DNA of 64,000 nt, from positions 43,749,744 to 43,813,743 of the forward strand of contig NC_071354.1 in NCBI RefSeq assembly GCF_943734655.1, given 5' to 3'. A program made the translations under genes and the position numbers. Within the stretch, counting starts at the first letter, position 1, and each line of letters starts with the position of its first letter. The notes below the pieces were generated by a model that was not told where the DNA came from, ran no database searches, and saw only the letters and a list, made by a program, of their open reading frames with translations. Of the stretch, positions 44,968 through 56,248 are shown piece by piece. Source of the DNA: Sabethes cyaneus. Lineage: Eukaryota; Arthropoda; Insecta; Diptera; Culicidae.

Positions 44968-45045
44968 GTCTCCCGGTACCGGACACTTAACACAAATTAT
45001 AAATTAAACCAATTCACGGCTTTTATTCCTGAAAAATTTATGTCA
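44968..45045 (+). repeat. Right copy of the CCNGTACCGGACAC repeat
   Basis: GTCTCCCGGTACCGGACAC, then TTAA and a TTTTATTC word. Direct partner of 43075-43165. Confidence 0.6.
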
Positions 45046-45059
45046 CAATGTTTGAAATT

Positions 45060-45310
45060 ATACCTGGAATTGGACCCTCATGGAACTCGAAATTGCACTT
45101 GAAATTGGGCTTGAGGTGAAATTGAAATTAAACTAGACTAGAAATTGGCTTTAAATTGGGACATTGAAATTGGACCTGAAATCCGAGGTGGAGCTGCAAG
45201 AAATTTTAAGTTGAGTTTGGACTTAAAATAAGATATTAAATTGAACTTCAACTCGTACTTGAAAATGGACTAAAATTGAACTCGAAAACTTAAAATTGTC
45301 CTTGAGATTG
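45060..45310. repeat. Degenerate TTGAAATTGGACTTG word repeat
   Basis: Diverged copies of GAAATTGGACTTGAAATTG. It is the complement of the word used at 45480-45750 and 26195-26398, so the two halves here point in opposite directions about 170 bp apart. Confidence 0.8.
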
Positions 45311-45479
45311 AATCTATGTTTACGCAATTAATTTACTTATTGCTTATTATGTTATACCGGGCTCATGAATTGATCACTCCGGACTTCGCGGTTGCACCTT
45401 GAGAAATTATTTGGTTATGCATTGAATTCTTTATACAAGGTCGGACAACTGCCCCTCCTTATCTGGACATGCCAGTGAT

Positions 45480-45750
45480 TTTACATCCGACTTCAGGTCG
45501 AATTTTAAGTACAAATTAAGTTCGAGTTAAATCTAGTTCCAAATGCATTTTAAATTCCAAATGAGGTCCAAGTTAAGTGTCCCATTTTAAATCATTTTTC
45601 ATGCCTAATTTAGGCCCAATTTCATCACTGATTTCAAATCCAATTTCAAGTGCAATCTAATGTCTGGTTTTAAGGCCAAATTCAAGTCTAGTTACAAATG
45701 CAATTGGAAGTCCAATTTAGGTCCAATTCCGAGCCTAATTTAATTCTAAA
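45480..45750. repeat. Degenerate TCCAATTTCAAG word repeat
   Basis: Inverse-orientation partner of 45060-45310. Confidence 0.8.
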
Positions 45751-46139
45751 TTCGCCTTATGTCTCGAGTAGAGGAAACTTTTTCAGCGCGAATTTGTTCC
45801 TCCTTAAAAGGACGTTTTTTTGGGCTTGTAGCGAAAGTCGATCGAAAAATATTTAAACATGTTTCTCATTCTTCTGGGGCAGCAGAGCGGCTTGGACTGT
45901 ATTCTCTACCAATTGCAGCACTTCAGCTGCCTAGTATTCCAGCACGGCAGCCAGATAGACTGGTGCTCCTACTCCAACACACTCGGCATACTTTCCCTTT
46001 CTTAGTAGACGATGAATACGACCTACCGGAAGCTGGAGCCCAGCACAAGTCTAACGGGACTTTACCTCGACCTTGCCTTTTTGGTTCAAATCAGTATTTG
46101 AGATTTAACCAAATTATGTAAGGACGCTTTCTCTCGAAT

Positions 46140-47040
46140 TTCGTTCTTGATCTTTTGTCATTCGGGTTCATCATTCGTTTTCATCATTTTCCATTTTTTG
46201 TCGTTTGGTTTTTTTATTTGTCTTAAATTTTTCGTCTTTTTTTCTTACGTATAGTCTGTCACCTTTTGCTGTCATATTCTTGTTATTGTTTTACCTTTAA
46301 CGTCTGTTAGTCGTTTTACGTTCTCTCCAATATCTTGCTTTCTTTTCTGGCATCTTTATATCGTGTTTTTACCTTTTTTCGGGGATTATAGTTTCTAATT
46401 ATAGTCTCTTCATCGTTTTTTGTTCACTTAATTGGCAATATTTCGGTGTCTTTTCATCGTACTTTTGTGGTCTTTTATCTTTCTTTCACCGTCTACTTCG
46501 TGACATCTTTACGTCATCGCTTCTTCAACGTCTTTTAGTCATCTATTTGTTGTCTTTCTGTCGCCTACCTCTGCCTTTCTATCGCCTCTTCCGGCTTCCC
46601 TCTTTTTGTCATCTGTTAGTCATATTTTTGTCATCTCTCCGTTGTTTTTTTGTTTTCTTTTCTTGTCATCTTTTGATCGTCCGCGCGTCGTTTTTTGACG
46701 TACGTATTGCGACGATTTTCATTTTGCGACGCTTTTCGGTACCTTTTTCCCGTTTTAGTCGTGTTTTTTGTTGCTGTTCTGGCCTCTTTTCGTCATTTTG
46801 TCGAATTTCCTTTATTTGTTTGTCATCTTTTCATCATCGTTTTACCATTTTGCTCGACGCAGTTTTTATCATTTGTCCTGCTTATTGTCCACAAATAAGA
46901 AGTGTTCTCTTTTCACTGCCTTTTCATAGTTGTTTCGTCGTCTTTCTGTCGTATCTTCGTATCATCGGCTTTTAGCATGTTTTATTGGATTATTGACACA
47001 TTTTAAGCATCTTTTTATCATTTTTGTGGTTTTTTGACGT
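46140..47040. repeat. Pyrimidine-rich TCGTCTTTTGTCATC word repeat
   Basis: About 0.9 kb of degenerate CGTCTTT/GTCATCTTTT words. ORFs of 142 and 67 codons within it are Phe/Cys/Ser-rich artefacts. Confidence 0.85.
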
Positions 47041-47091
47041 AGGACTACGACTACGAAAAATGCAAGGTTTTGAGCGCTAATAGCTCAGCGG

Positions 47092-47136
47092 TTTTCCGAT
47101 CGATTCTCAATATTCTTACACCAATCGATCGGAAAA
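47092..47136. repeat. Short inverted repeat TTTTCCGATCGA
   Basis: TTTTCCGATCGA (47092-47103) and its exact inverse (47125-47136) enclose 21 nt. TAGCTCAGCGG just upstream resembles a Pol III A box, but no B box follows at the right distance. Confidence 0.6.
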
Positions 47137-47239
47137 TCTTCTAAGAATTGACCCAAATGAAGAAAAGTATGGATTCTTGATGTTGAACTATTGAAAAATT
47201 GAAAATAATGAACCTATGTTTTACCAGAATTCTCGCTTC

Positions 47240-47600
47240 GTGATTGGTTGGAAGATTCTTTACGATGATCTAAACCTATACCAATTTGATATCTGTGCTT
47301 GCGAAGTAAGCCAAAACAAGTGACAGTTTCCTCATTACAATAAGATTTCTTAACACCGCGGTTCAAGCTAGACCATTTTGATGTCCTTGCTTGGGAAGTA
47401 CACCAGAGAGAGTGACAAAGTCCCCCCGTGCCAACAGATTTCTTACGAACGCAATTTAACCTAGTCCAATTTCATGTCTGTGTTAGAGAAGTGTGCCAGA
47501 AAAAATGTCACAAGTTTGTTGACCCAACAGATCGCAAATTCTTTACTGCGAGACAATTAAATCTCGGCGAATTTGATATCTGTGTGATCTATATGTGCGG
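47240..47600. repeat. ~95-bp minisatellite, about 3.5 units
   Basis: Units begin with CCAATTTGATATCTG or variants at 47281, 47373, 47466 and about 47568, giving lengths of 92, 93 and about 102 bp. Each has GAAGT near +20 and a GATTTCTTA/ATTCTTTAC segment near +65. Units are roughly three-quarters similar to one another. Confidence 0.8.
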
Positions 47601-50215
47601 TCGTATCTTGTACACAACCCCTCTGATTTTTTGGCGCTACTTATGCCATTTTCATGGTATTTTTAAACTTTCATCGTCTCTTCATTGTCTTTTCTTGCTC
47701 TTTTAGTCATCTTTTCATCGTTTTCATGTTGTGTTACAATGACAACAATGAACAACATTGTTATACCATTATTACTAGTACACCCACTATTACTGGTGTA
47801 TGTTTCCTAATATGATATTAAATTTAAACAATCCTAAGAACAGAAAATGATCAAAATAAGTTAAAACTTCAAAAAGAAACTATATTCGAACTTTAGGTTC
47901 TGTAAATACCGTAACAATTTATTACCAAAACTTATCACATTAAAACAGAATGATGAAATCGATTCTCCCGGAGTGAAAATCCCAAATGAAATCTACCGTA
48001 TCGCCATTCTTTCAATCACAACCTGCAGTACGTCCCTGCTATCAAGCCAATAATCCCAACTAAACCGATAGACCTCCCCCAAAAGTTTTGATTTTCCCAA
48101 CAAACTCCCAGCATCACTGCAAATATTTAGACATTATATAATGGCCGATGTTTTCCCCGGCACTATAGCTTTTAAAAAGTCATGCCCTCCCGAGGCCTAC
48201 AACGCGCATGGATGATGATGATATAGCAGTAGTGCAGTGCAGTGCAGTGCTGGTAGGACCCTCCCACCGAAGCCGTCCAACTTTCCGGTACAGCGCGCGC
48301 GCGTGTGTGTTTCCCTCCACAGTCGTTAAAACACATTTTCTCACTTTAAAAGGTGCAGTGATTTATTAGAGTCCGTCTAATAGACGTGTCGGTCAAACTT
48401 GAAAGCCCATAGGGCGGACAACTGGCCAGCGGCCGGCGGCCGGTGTGGCTCGATGCGTACAACATTGCGCAAGCTCTGAGCTCTGTATATCGCGAATTGT
48501 TGTGTAAAGAATCAGCTCGCCACCAGAAAATAAACACTCTAATGCATGTTGAATAAAATTGCTGATGGTAGTTCACGATCCCCAATTAGTTTTGAAGCGC
48601 CCAGGCAATTTACCGTTTGCTGAAATAGCTTACTCCCTCAACAGCTTTATAGCCTTGTCTGGTAACATAAACTGCGCTCCCTAAAGGGCGTAGCAAATAC
48701 AAGGCAGTACGTATCAAGAGGTCCTAATGAAGGAGTGCTGTTTGGTCGCTGGCTAACAAGCCATGCCGTGCACCAGTTTAGAGTCTTCAAACCCTGCACT
48801 TTGATAGCCTATTGTTTCGGTATTGCAACTTTGGCCAGAAATAACTGTTTACCAACACCTACCAACCAGCAATCGGTTCGGCACATCAATGTTGAATCCG
48901 AGAACGCGAGAACCAGTTTTCCTTCCCCGTCGAGAAGCGTGAAGCAAATGCGATAAAATAGATGTCACATTAATTTTATCGTATATTCCTATAAATTGAA
49001 ATGTTTTGTAATTTATTGTTTATTATTCCGATGGCCACCATCCTGCAGCAGCACGGCCTTGGAATACACAGAAGTAGAAGGTACTTTGGGATGGAATATA
49101 TCGCATCATAAGAGAATGTGTCATTATCGGCTCCTCTTCGGTTTAACACAAGGTGGAGTGACTTTGATATCTGGGATAGTTGAACCAACGAATAATAAGC
49201 GATCGAACTGCATCGAATGTCCTAAACTGTGCTGTCATTTCACGGTAGCCACCGGTACCCACCAGGGGTCCCCGCCGGATGCACAAGCCATTTTGGAACA
49301 GTGTGAAATCCTGCAAAGAAAGCGCGCTCTCCCGTCGAGATCCATTTCTTTCATGCCACACAGAGGGATTCCCGCTCAGGGAAAATAAAAACGGCAGACA
49401 ATGCGACATAATGATGTGCGGAAAAATGCAGTCCGCAAAAGCGCTTTGCCCTCGGTCGGGGCCGAAGTGCGCTATTGAAACGTCTTAATAATATCATAAA
49501 CTAGCTAAGTACGCGCAACCTCGAGTTCTCTCTATGAAAAAGAGCGAGAGAGAGGATAAGTTTGTCCGTGCTGTCAAAGTGAAATGTTTTCAATGGAGGC
49601 ATTATAAAGGGCTGCCCGCAATGGGGCTTCAAAGTGAAGAATTGAGTTCGTTAAAACTGATTCAGCTCAGCCGCAGCCGTGCTGGCTTGGAATGCACGTT
49701 ATTCGCCGATCAGTGCGGGTAATGCCCTTAAAATACTACGAAAATGATGAATACATTGTTTGAAAACTGTTTGTATTGTGGGAAACTGGGACCGTTACGT
49801 AAGTACAGTGAAGTATGGGTACTACAATGCTGGGTCAACACATGTTTTGTGATCGGAAACAAATGGTGGATCACATTAGAATCATTCTATGGTACCTAAC
49901 TTCAGCAAAAATTCTATAAGTCCAGCTACAAATTTATCATTTATACTGAATTATCTAATAGTATTATCTCGTTCATACCATTTCTTTAAAAAGATCATCA
50001 ATTTCACTGACGGTTACCGACTAACGTTTCCAAGCACAAGTTGAATTCTAACTAATGTTTTAGAAGAACCAAAAGTCGACAAAAATCCAATAATCAATTG
50101 ACATCAATTAACAGTAAAGGCTGAACCCCTCAAAATTGTGTAAAACTTAACTTATACTTTGCATACATTAGTACTTTTTAACTTATATCAATCAGTACAT
50201 TCAGAGTTATATGGC
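47601..50215. other. No recognisable gene; small microsatellites
   Basis: Contains a (GTGCA)5-like tract (about 48232-48252) and a CGCGCG(TG)n run (about 48294-48310). ORFs at 48996-49388 and 49143-49409 overlap on opposite strands and neither shows coding bias. Confidence 0.4.
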
Positions 50216-52320
50216 GCCCCCTACTACTTACTTACTCACTTATGTGTCCGCCGGTCCGGCAGAACAAAGGGATGAAATCAGAGATCTCCACCGCTGACGG
50301 TTACCCGCCATGGCTTTTACCTGTCGCCAGGACAGGTTCTCGTCTACAGCCCGGTTGTCGTTGGCTAGGCTGTGTCGCCATGAGCCTCTGGGTCTGCCTC
50401 TTCTACGCTGTCCTGGTGGATTCCAGTCGAGTGCTTCTCTGCAAACCTCATTCGCTCTTTCCTCAAGGCGTGTCCGGTCCACTTCCACCTACGTTCACGA
50501 ATTTCTGTGGCTATCGGCCGTTGATGACACCGACGATGGAGTTCCTCATTGGATATCCAATTATCAGGCCACCAGGCACGAATGATGTATCGCAGGCACC
50601 GGTTAATGAAAACCTGCAGTTTTTGCGTTGTCTCCGCTGAGACGTACCACGTTTCGCAGGCATACAACAGTACGGATTTAACGGTTGAATTAAAGATTCG
50701 GGTTTTCATACGTAGAGTGATCTGGTTTGAGCGCCAAATGTTTCGTAGACCTGCAAAGGCACCCTTGGCCTTTCTGATCCGTGTGGCTATATCGATCTTG
50801 GTTCCACCATCGGGCGTTGTCTGGCTACCAAGATATTGAAAGGCGTCTACCTGCTCAACTTGTTGTTCCGCTGCTGTGAAGTTGGTGGAATTGTCAGTGT
50901 TCACTACCATAGACTTAGCTTTCGCTAAAATGACTGTGAGATTTGCTGCCTGAGAGCTCTCGAAGAGGTCATCCAACATGCTCTGTATATCGTTTCGGCG
51001 TTGTGCGAGCAGGACAATGTCTTCAGCTAGGTCGAGGTCATTTAGCTGCTCCATCGTTGGAGGATTCCAAGGCAATCCTCGATTTGGTCTACTGTCAATT
51101 GCTCCAACTAATATCTCATCCATAACGATGAGAAACAGAAGCGGTGATAAAATGCAGCCCTGTTTCACGCCAGCAGTAACCCTTATGGGGTCGGACAAGA
51201 CGCCGTCGTGCAAAACCTTGCAGGAGAACGCCTTGTACTGCGCCTCGATGAGATGGACTAGCTTATCTGGAACTCCTCTACGCCTAAGTGCGCCCCAGAT
51301 GTTTTCGGGGTTGAGTCGGTCGAACGCCTTTTCGAAGTCAACGAACACCAGCAGAAGAGAGTCCAGGAATTCATTGATCTGCTCCAATATAATGCGGAGC
51401 GTTATGCTTTGGTCTACACATGATCGGCCAGCACGGAATCCAACTCGCTGCCGCCGGAGAGTAGCGTCGATCTTCTCCTGGATCCGGTTGAGGATTACCT
51501 TACAGAGTACTTTGAGAGTAATACAGAGCAACGTGATGCCACACCAGTTACCGCATTCAGTTAGGTCTGCTTTCTTAGGGAGTTTGACCAATATTCCCTG
51601 CATCCAGTCCACCGGAAAAGTTGCGGTTTCCCATATATTGCTGAAAAGCTGATACATCATCTGGGCTGACAAAGATGGATCAGCTTTGAGCATTTCGGCT
51701 GAAATACAGTCTATCCCTGGCACTCTATCGGATTTTATGGTCTTGATGGCTGCTACAATTTCATCCAGCGATGGCGCCTCCGAGTTGACGCGATTAATTC
51801 GACGATCTGAAGAACGGAAGAGTTGTTCAAAATGTTCAGTCCATCGCTTAAGCTGTTCTGTACGGTCAGTCAATAGCTGACCAGCTCTGTCCTTTGGCGG
51901 CATCTTTGTATTCATCCTGGCACCACTAAGGCGGCGAAAAATATCGTATAACAAACGGATATCACCATTGGCGGTGGCGGTTTCTCCTTGTTCGGCTAGG
52001 GAGTTAGTCCAGGCTCTCTTGTCCCGCCTACAAGCACGTTTAACAGCCCTCTCCAGTTCGGTGTATCGTTGACGGGCAGCTGTCTTAGCCGATCTGGTCT
52101 GCGCTCGCTCAATGCCGGCTTTTGCTTCTCTCCGCTCGTCGATCTTCCTCCAAGTTTCATCCGAAATTCACTTCCTCCGCCCGCTGCGCGCTTTGCCGGG
52201 GGTTTCATCATTGGTCGTGATGAAGGCGTTCTTGATGCCGGTCCATTGCTCTTCGACGGTTAGACGGATAACTCTCATGTTTGGTTGATATTTGTGTTTC
52301 AGTTGTGTGAGAACTCCCGA
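50216..52320 (-). pseudogene. RTE-clade-like retrotransposon, 5' truncated, catalytic motif mutated
   Basis: The 529-residue ORF (51954-50365) covers the RT. KSDRVPGIDCISAEMLK lies at about residues 74-90, NWCGITLL at 136-143, VGFRAGRSCVDQ at 171-182, motif A FVDFEKAF at 204-211, GVKQGCILSPLLF at 262-274. Motif C reads LAED (309-312) where FADD/LADD is expected, so the first catalytic aspartate is glutamate. YLGSQTTPDGG and RRWKWTGHALRKE follow. A frameshift near 50465 continues into RPRGSWRHSLANDNRAVDEN and a stop at 50240. Upstream of the ORF, homology extends through ETWRKIDERREAKAGI to about 52310, interrupted by a stop; the endonuclease is missing. The tail consists of AAGTGAGTAAGTAAGTAG units. 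The same 3' end is nested at 20421-20584. Confidence 0.9.
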
Positions 52321-52322
52321 AG

Positions 52323-52830
52323 AGAAGGGGCCTCGAACCACCGTAGAAACATTTCTTCCATTCAAAACCCTCCGCATGCTCAATTTTATTTATTTATTTA
52401 TTCTACAGTCTTCGGCACACAGGGGTACAGCACAGACCAATTCTAGCTTAACTAATTTAAATTTTGAATTACATTCTTAAAACTAGATTTACTAATAATA
52501 AAATTGAATACGTAATTCACCTCATTAAACAGTCTACAGCATGATTATTGTAATTGATAATTATTGTCGATATTTCCCATTGAAAGGTCGTAAATAACTA
52601 GTATCCTATTTAGCTCCATGTGTTTGATAAGTTCTCGAGTAATGCAGAAATTTGTGTTACATTTGTATGAGAGCCCACCCTTCCAGACGGGGGAGGCGTC
52701 TCGAACCATCATGAGAACCTTCCCCGTCCCAAAAACTTCTGCATACAAATTTTTAAACCGATCGGTTCAGTAGTTTCCAAGTCAATAAGAATCAGAAAGA
52801 CAGACAGATATTCATTTTTATATATACAGA
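52323..52830 (-). repeat. Helitron/Helentron-like repeat unit, interrupted
   Basis: Carries the words of the 5965-6830 array in reverse orientation: a CCTCGAACCACCGTAGAAAC-type head, CTCGAGTAATGCAGAAATTTG, ACATTTGTATGAGAGCC and, at the end, GACAGACAGATATTCATTTT. It is split by an insertion at about 52384-52605. Confidence 0.55.
52384..52605 (-). mobile_element. Nested 3' end of a non-LTR retrotransposon
   Basis: The repeat flow from GCATGCTCAATTTT to GCTCCATGTGTTTGAT is interrupted by about 220 bp that ends, on the reverse strand, in AATAAATAAATAAAAT. The tail suggests a 5'-truncated Jockey-type 3' UTR. No coding sequence remains. Confidence 0.4.
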
Positions 52831-53109
52831 TAGGCAGTTTTTGGTGGTACTGTTATAGTGATTTTCATTGAAAATTATCAAAAATGAAATGCTCTTTCAT
52901 AGTTGCCGGGCTGATTTTGATATTATTGGAAGAAATTATCAGAAATCATAAAGTTTTAGTTACTTTTGACGACCCAGTTAGGTGAACAACATGCCTGTTT
53001 ACAGCATTCTGGCAACAGTTCTAGTGCGGTGTTTACTTCAAGCGCGGTGTTTCCTTTAGACCGCGTTTAACATTGGGCAAAGCACCCAATATTGACTAAT
53101 GTTTTGCGA

Positions 53110-53480
53110 AAGAGTCTAAAGTTTCTCGAGTTCGATTAGTTCCCGAGCTATGCTGAAATGTGTTTCGTTTGTACGGGAGTTCCCTCTGCCAGAGAGAGGA
53201 AGGGTCTCAAACCACCATAGAAACATTTCTTGCCTTCAAAAACCTCCACATGCCGAATTTGATTTCATTTGTTTGGTTAATTCTCGAGTTATGCAGAAAT
53301 TTCTGTTTAATTTGTATGAAAGCTTCCCCTTTCAGAGCGGGAGGGGTCTTGAACCATCATAAGAAGCTTCCCCGACCCCAAAAATTCCTGTATACAAATT
53401 TTTACGCCGATTAGTTCAGTAATTTCGGAGACTATAAAGGACGTACAGATAGACAGAAATTCATTTTCATACGTGTATAT
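53110..53480 (-). repeat. Second Helitron/Helentron-like repeat copy
   Basis: Two tandem units in the order seen at 52323-52830 (CCACCATAGAAACATTTCTT, CTCGAGTTATGCAGAAATTT, GGGTCTTGAACCATCATAAG), closing with CAGATAGACAGAAATTCATT. Confidence 0.6.
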
Positions 53481-54332
53481 TCTGTCTTTATATTCATTTC
53501 TATAATGTACTTTATTGTTACGTAAACAAAGCAAACGTCATTTGATAAAGAGCAGATAATCTTTTATATCTGTAACAGACTTTTTAAATCTAGTGTTGGT
53601 TGGGATTGTCGAAGTGACCTTTTTTAACAAATAGATGGAAAGGCTACTTTGCTTTGATTTGCTTGTCCGAGGGGTTCTTCTGTTGTAAGTTAATATTTGG
53701 CTATGTCGGTCATAGATAGTGTTGTTCAGGTAATAGAACTAGTGTTTAGGCAAAATGTGCATAACAATATTTTTTGTGGGATTTTCTTCAAAGAGTTATG
53801 CCTGTTTGCCTGTGGTTGAAACGTCCATTTACTTTATTGAGAAAGTAACAAAGTAAGTAATAATATGAAATGAGAATGTCTGTCTGTCTGTCCTTACGCT
53901 TAACTTCAGTTTTAGTAGAGTGGTTTAGGGGGGAAGGGACGTGTTTTAACTTTAACTTTAAAATTATCAAAAGTGGGTGAAGAAGTCGGTAAATTTGAAA
54001 AGAAATCCGAAATTCAAATGCATTTTTAGTATTTTTTCTAAACATTATTTTTGTTAAACTAGCTGCCCCGACAAACTTCGTATTACCACAAATTAAACTG
54101 TGTTGTACATAAATCGTGAAACTCGGATAACCTGTGTCACAATCTCGAGTTTTACAAGTTTCTGACGAGTTCAACCTTAGATGATTTATTTTGGCAGTTA
54201 CTTAACTATGAAAGCATTGATAGTTTAATATACAAATTTGCTATTTTTCCTCACAGTAAAATAGAAAACAACTCCTCCCATTGTTAAGCCAGATAAAATA
54301 AAGCGGATAGTAATATTTGCCGTAATTGTGTA

Positions 54333-54430
54333 GCATTTCGCCGAATTCCATTTCGCGAAAAACCTTACGCGGAATGTACAATTTCACGAAAAACCTTTTC
54401 GTAAACCCATGGGAAAACTGTCAGAATAAC
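54333..54430. repeat. ATTTCGCGAAAAACC word repeat
   Basis: Four degenerate units of a ~22-bp word with TTTCGCGAAAAACCTT or TTTCACGAAAAACC. Confidence 0.6.
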
Positions 54431-55761
54431 GCAGAGGGACGCGTTGACGCAGCATTCTGTTTGGCCCTTTACGTTCATAATAATTTTTATACACTCTGCG
54501 ATATTTCGGTCCATACAGGTACGATAATTTTGATTTTAATTTTGATATACAAAGTCAATTGATGACCAAAATTGTGTAATACAACTTACCAGTAATTGTT
54601 GACCAAAGGTTCACATTACGAGCAAGGTTAGTCAATTCACCTTGATTACGAGTTGATATTCCACTACCTTTTCCCGTTCATTTTTGTATTCATTTCACTC
54701 ACTCAACACTTCCTCATATTTTTTATCGGAACACGGCACTCCCCAACACTGACAATTTTCTTTAAAGACAGCATAAATTTTTTTAAATTCCATTTTTTGA
54801 ATAGAATACTGCTCACAAAACAGCAGATAAAAGACAGAAACTGATCGGAAAAACCCGAATGAAAAATACCTCAGTTCGTCGTGGCATGCTGCGTTCTTGA
54901 TACTAACGAACATGGTCCGTTAACCATTAATATCAATGAACTAATTAGATCTAAATCAAAAAATGGAAGAGTAAAATTAGACAGCAAGGATTGCAGACTA
55001 TATAACAAACAAAATAGTACCTCCGAACAGCTGCGAACAGGACGGAATCCTACATGGGATGGTACCGGCGCACAGTGGGACAATTTAAAAAATAGTGAGA
55101 CATAAGGAATAACATCGAAACCTTAAAGCATAGCATAATACTACCTTCAGAAAAGTTTCTCCATTCAAAAAGCGCTTTCTAGTGGGGGAAAAATATTTGA
55201 ACATTAGGGTGTACCTAAGCAGATACAAAAAATATTTTCTCTATTTCAAGTCAGAAATGATTACCATCTACAGAAGATTTATAGATAAACTAATTTTAAG
55301 AAACTTTGTTGAATACTGAAGGTTTCTATCTCTTACATGAAAAAAGTTATAGAGCCAAACTCTTAGGGACACCCTTAAAAACAGTTTTTTCGATGTAGCT
55401 CTTGAATTACGCTTCGTATATTTTTCAAATGTACTAAGAAATTGGTAATTTAATCAAATTGCACATTTTTGTCGAAGATAGTAGAGCTCTATCTTGTTTC
55501 CTTTAGAAGCCATCACTGGTTTTTATATTTTTTCACGTAATCTTTGAAGGGGTGTATCTCGGGGGAGAGCAGCTATGAGCAGCTAATCTCACTTGTTTTT
55601 TGTGAATCAATTTATGCTGTATCCCACCATGTACAACTTAGGGTGGAACACTGTGGAACATCTGAAAAAACTTATCACGAAGGCAACCGTTTTTAAAACC
55701 TTCACTAAGCCAATAAAAAATTAAGACATTGTAGTTTAATAGGACTTTATTTAAATTGATG

Positions 55762-55845
55762 AATTCTGGCTTTAGTTTTCATAAGGTCGCATAATCAACC
55801 CTTTTGCTTGGATTATGCGACCTTTTGAAAACTAAAGCCAGAATT
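55762..55845. repeat. Internal palindrome of the Transib-like element
   Basis: 35-bp arms (55762-55796 and 55811-55845) with one mismatch around a 14-bp loop. It lies just inside the left inverted arm and overlaps the end of the ORF. Confidence 0.85.
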
Positions 55846-56248
55846 GTGTGTTGTTGTTTAGTGTAGTAGTGAATTGAGTGTTGTTGATTAGTATAGTAAT
55901 TTTGCTTCGGTTGGTCAATTCTCCAAACGGTTTCCTGGGTCGACAGAATTTTTCTGAATTTGGGGTATTCATGGCTAGGCATGCTTCTGGGAAAACTTTC
56001 TCTGATAGCCAAATAATGTTTTGCTTGCGGAAACGGACAACATCTCGTTGGCTTTTCTCCCATCTCTTTTGAAGCTTGTAGCAAAACATTGATACCTGTC
56101 TTTCCATCCTGCACGTGAAATGCGCTTTCTCCTCAAGCTTATTTTTTATGTAATCAACGCAGTGATTCTTCTTGCTATCTGCTCCTGACTTGCATTTTTC
56201 TATCCACACTTCGAATAAAGTCGATCGTCGCAAGTTATACATATTCAT
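55832..56248 (-). CDS. 138-residue ORF inside the Transib-like element, possible transposase N-terminus
   Basis: The only sizeable ORF in the unique interior of the element. It starts MNMYNLRRSTLFEVWIEKC, is basic and Cys-containing, and has CRPRKPFGELTNRSK at about residues 104-118, an R-P-x-K-x-F-x-E-x-(S/T)-x-R-(S/T)-K pattern that I associate with N-terminal parts of Transib-type and related transposases. This association is from memory and unverified. The frame then runs into Asn/Thr-rich residues and stops inside the arm of the internal palindrome, so the catalytic RAG1-like core is missing. It is most likely a remnant of the parent transposase captured in a non-autonomous derivative, or else an unrelated cargo ORF. 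Confidence 0.4.
   Translation of the reverse strand: MNMYNLRRSTLFEVWIEKCKSGADSKKNHCVDYIKNKLEEKAHFTCRMERQVSMFCYKLQKRWEKSQRDVVRFRKQNIIWLSEKVFPEACLAMNTPNSEKFCRPRKPFGELTNRSKITILINNTQFTTTLNNNTQFWL

Noticed and set aside
46547..46975. 142-codon Phe/Cys/Ser-rich ORF
   Set aside because: Composition artefact of the pyrimidine-rich word repeat.
48996..49409. Overlapping ORFs of 130 (plus) and 88 (minus) codons
   Set aside because: Both frames are open over the same bases and neither shows domain or codon bias.
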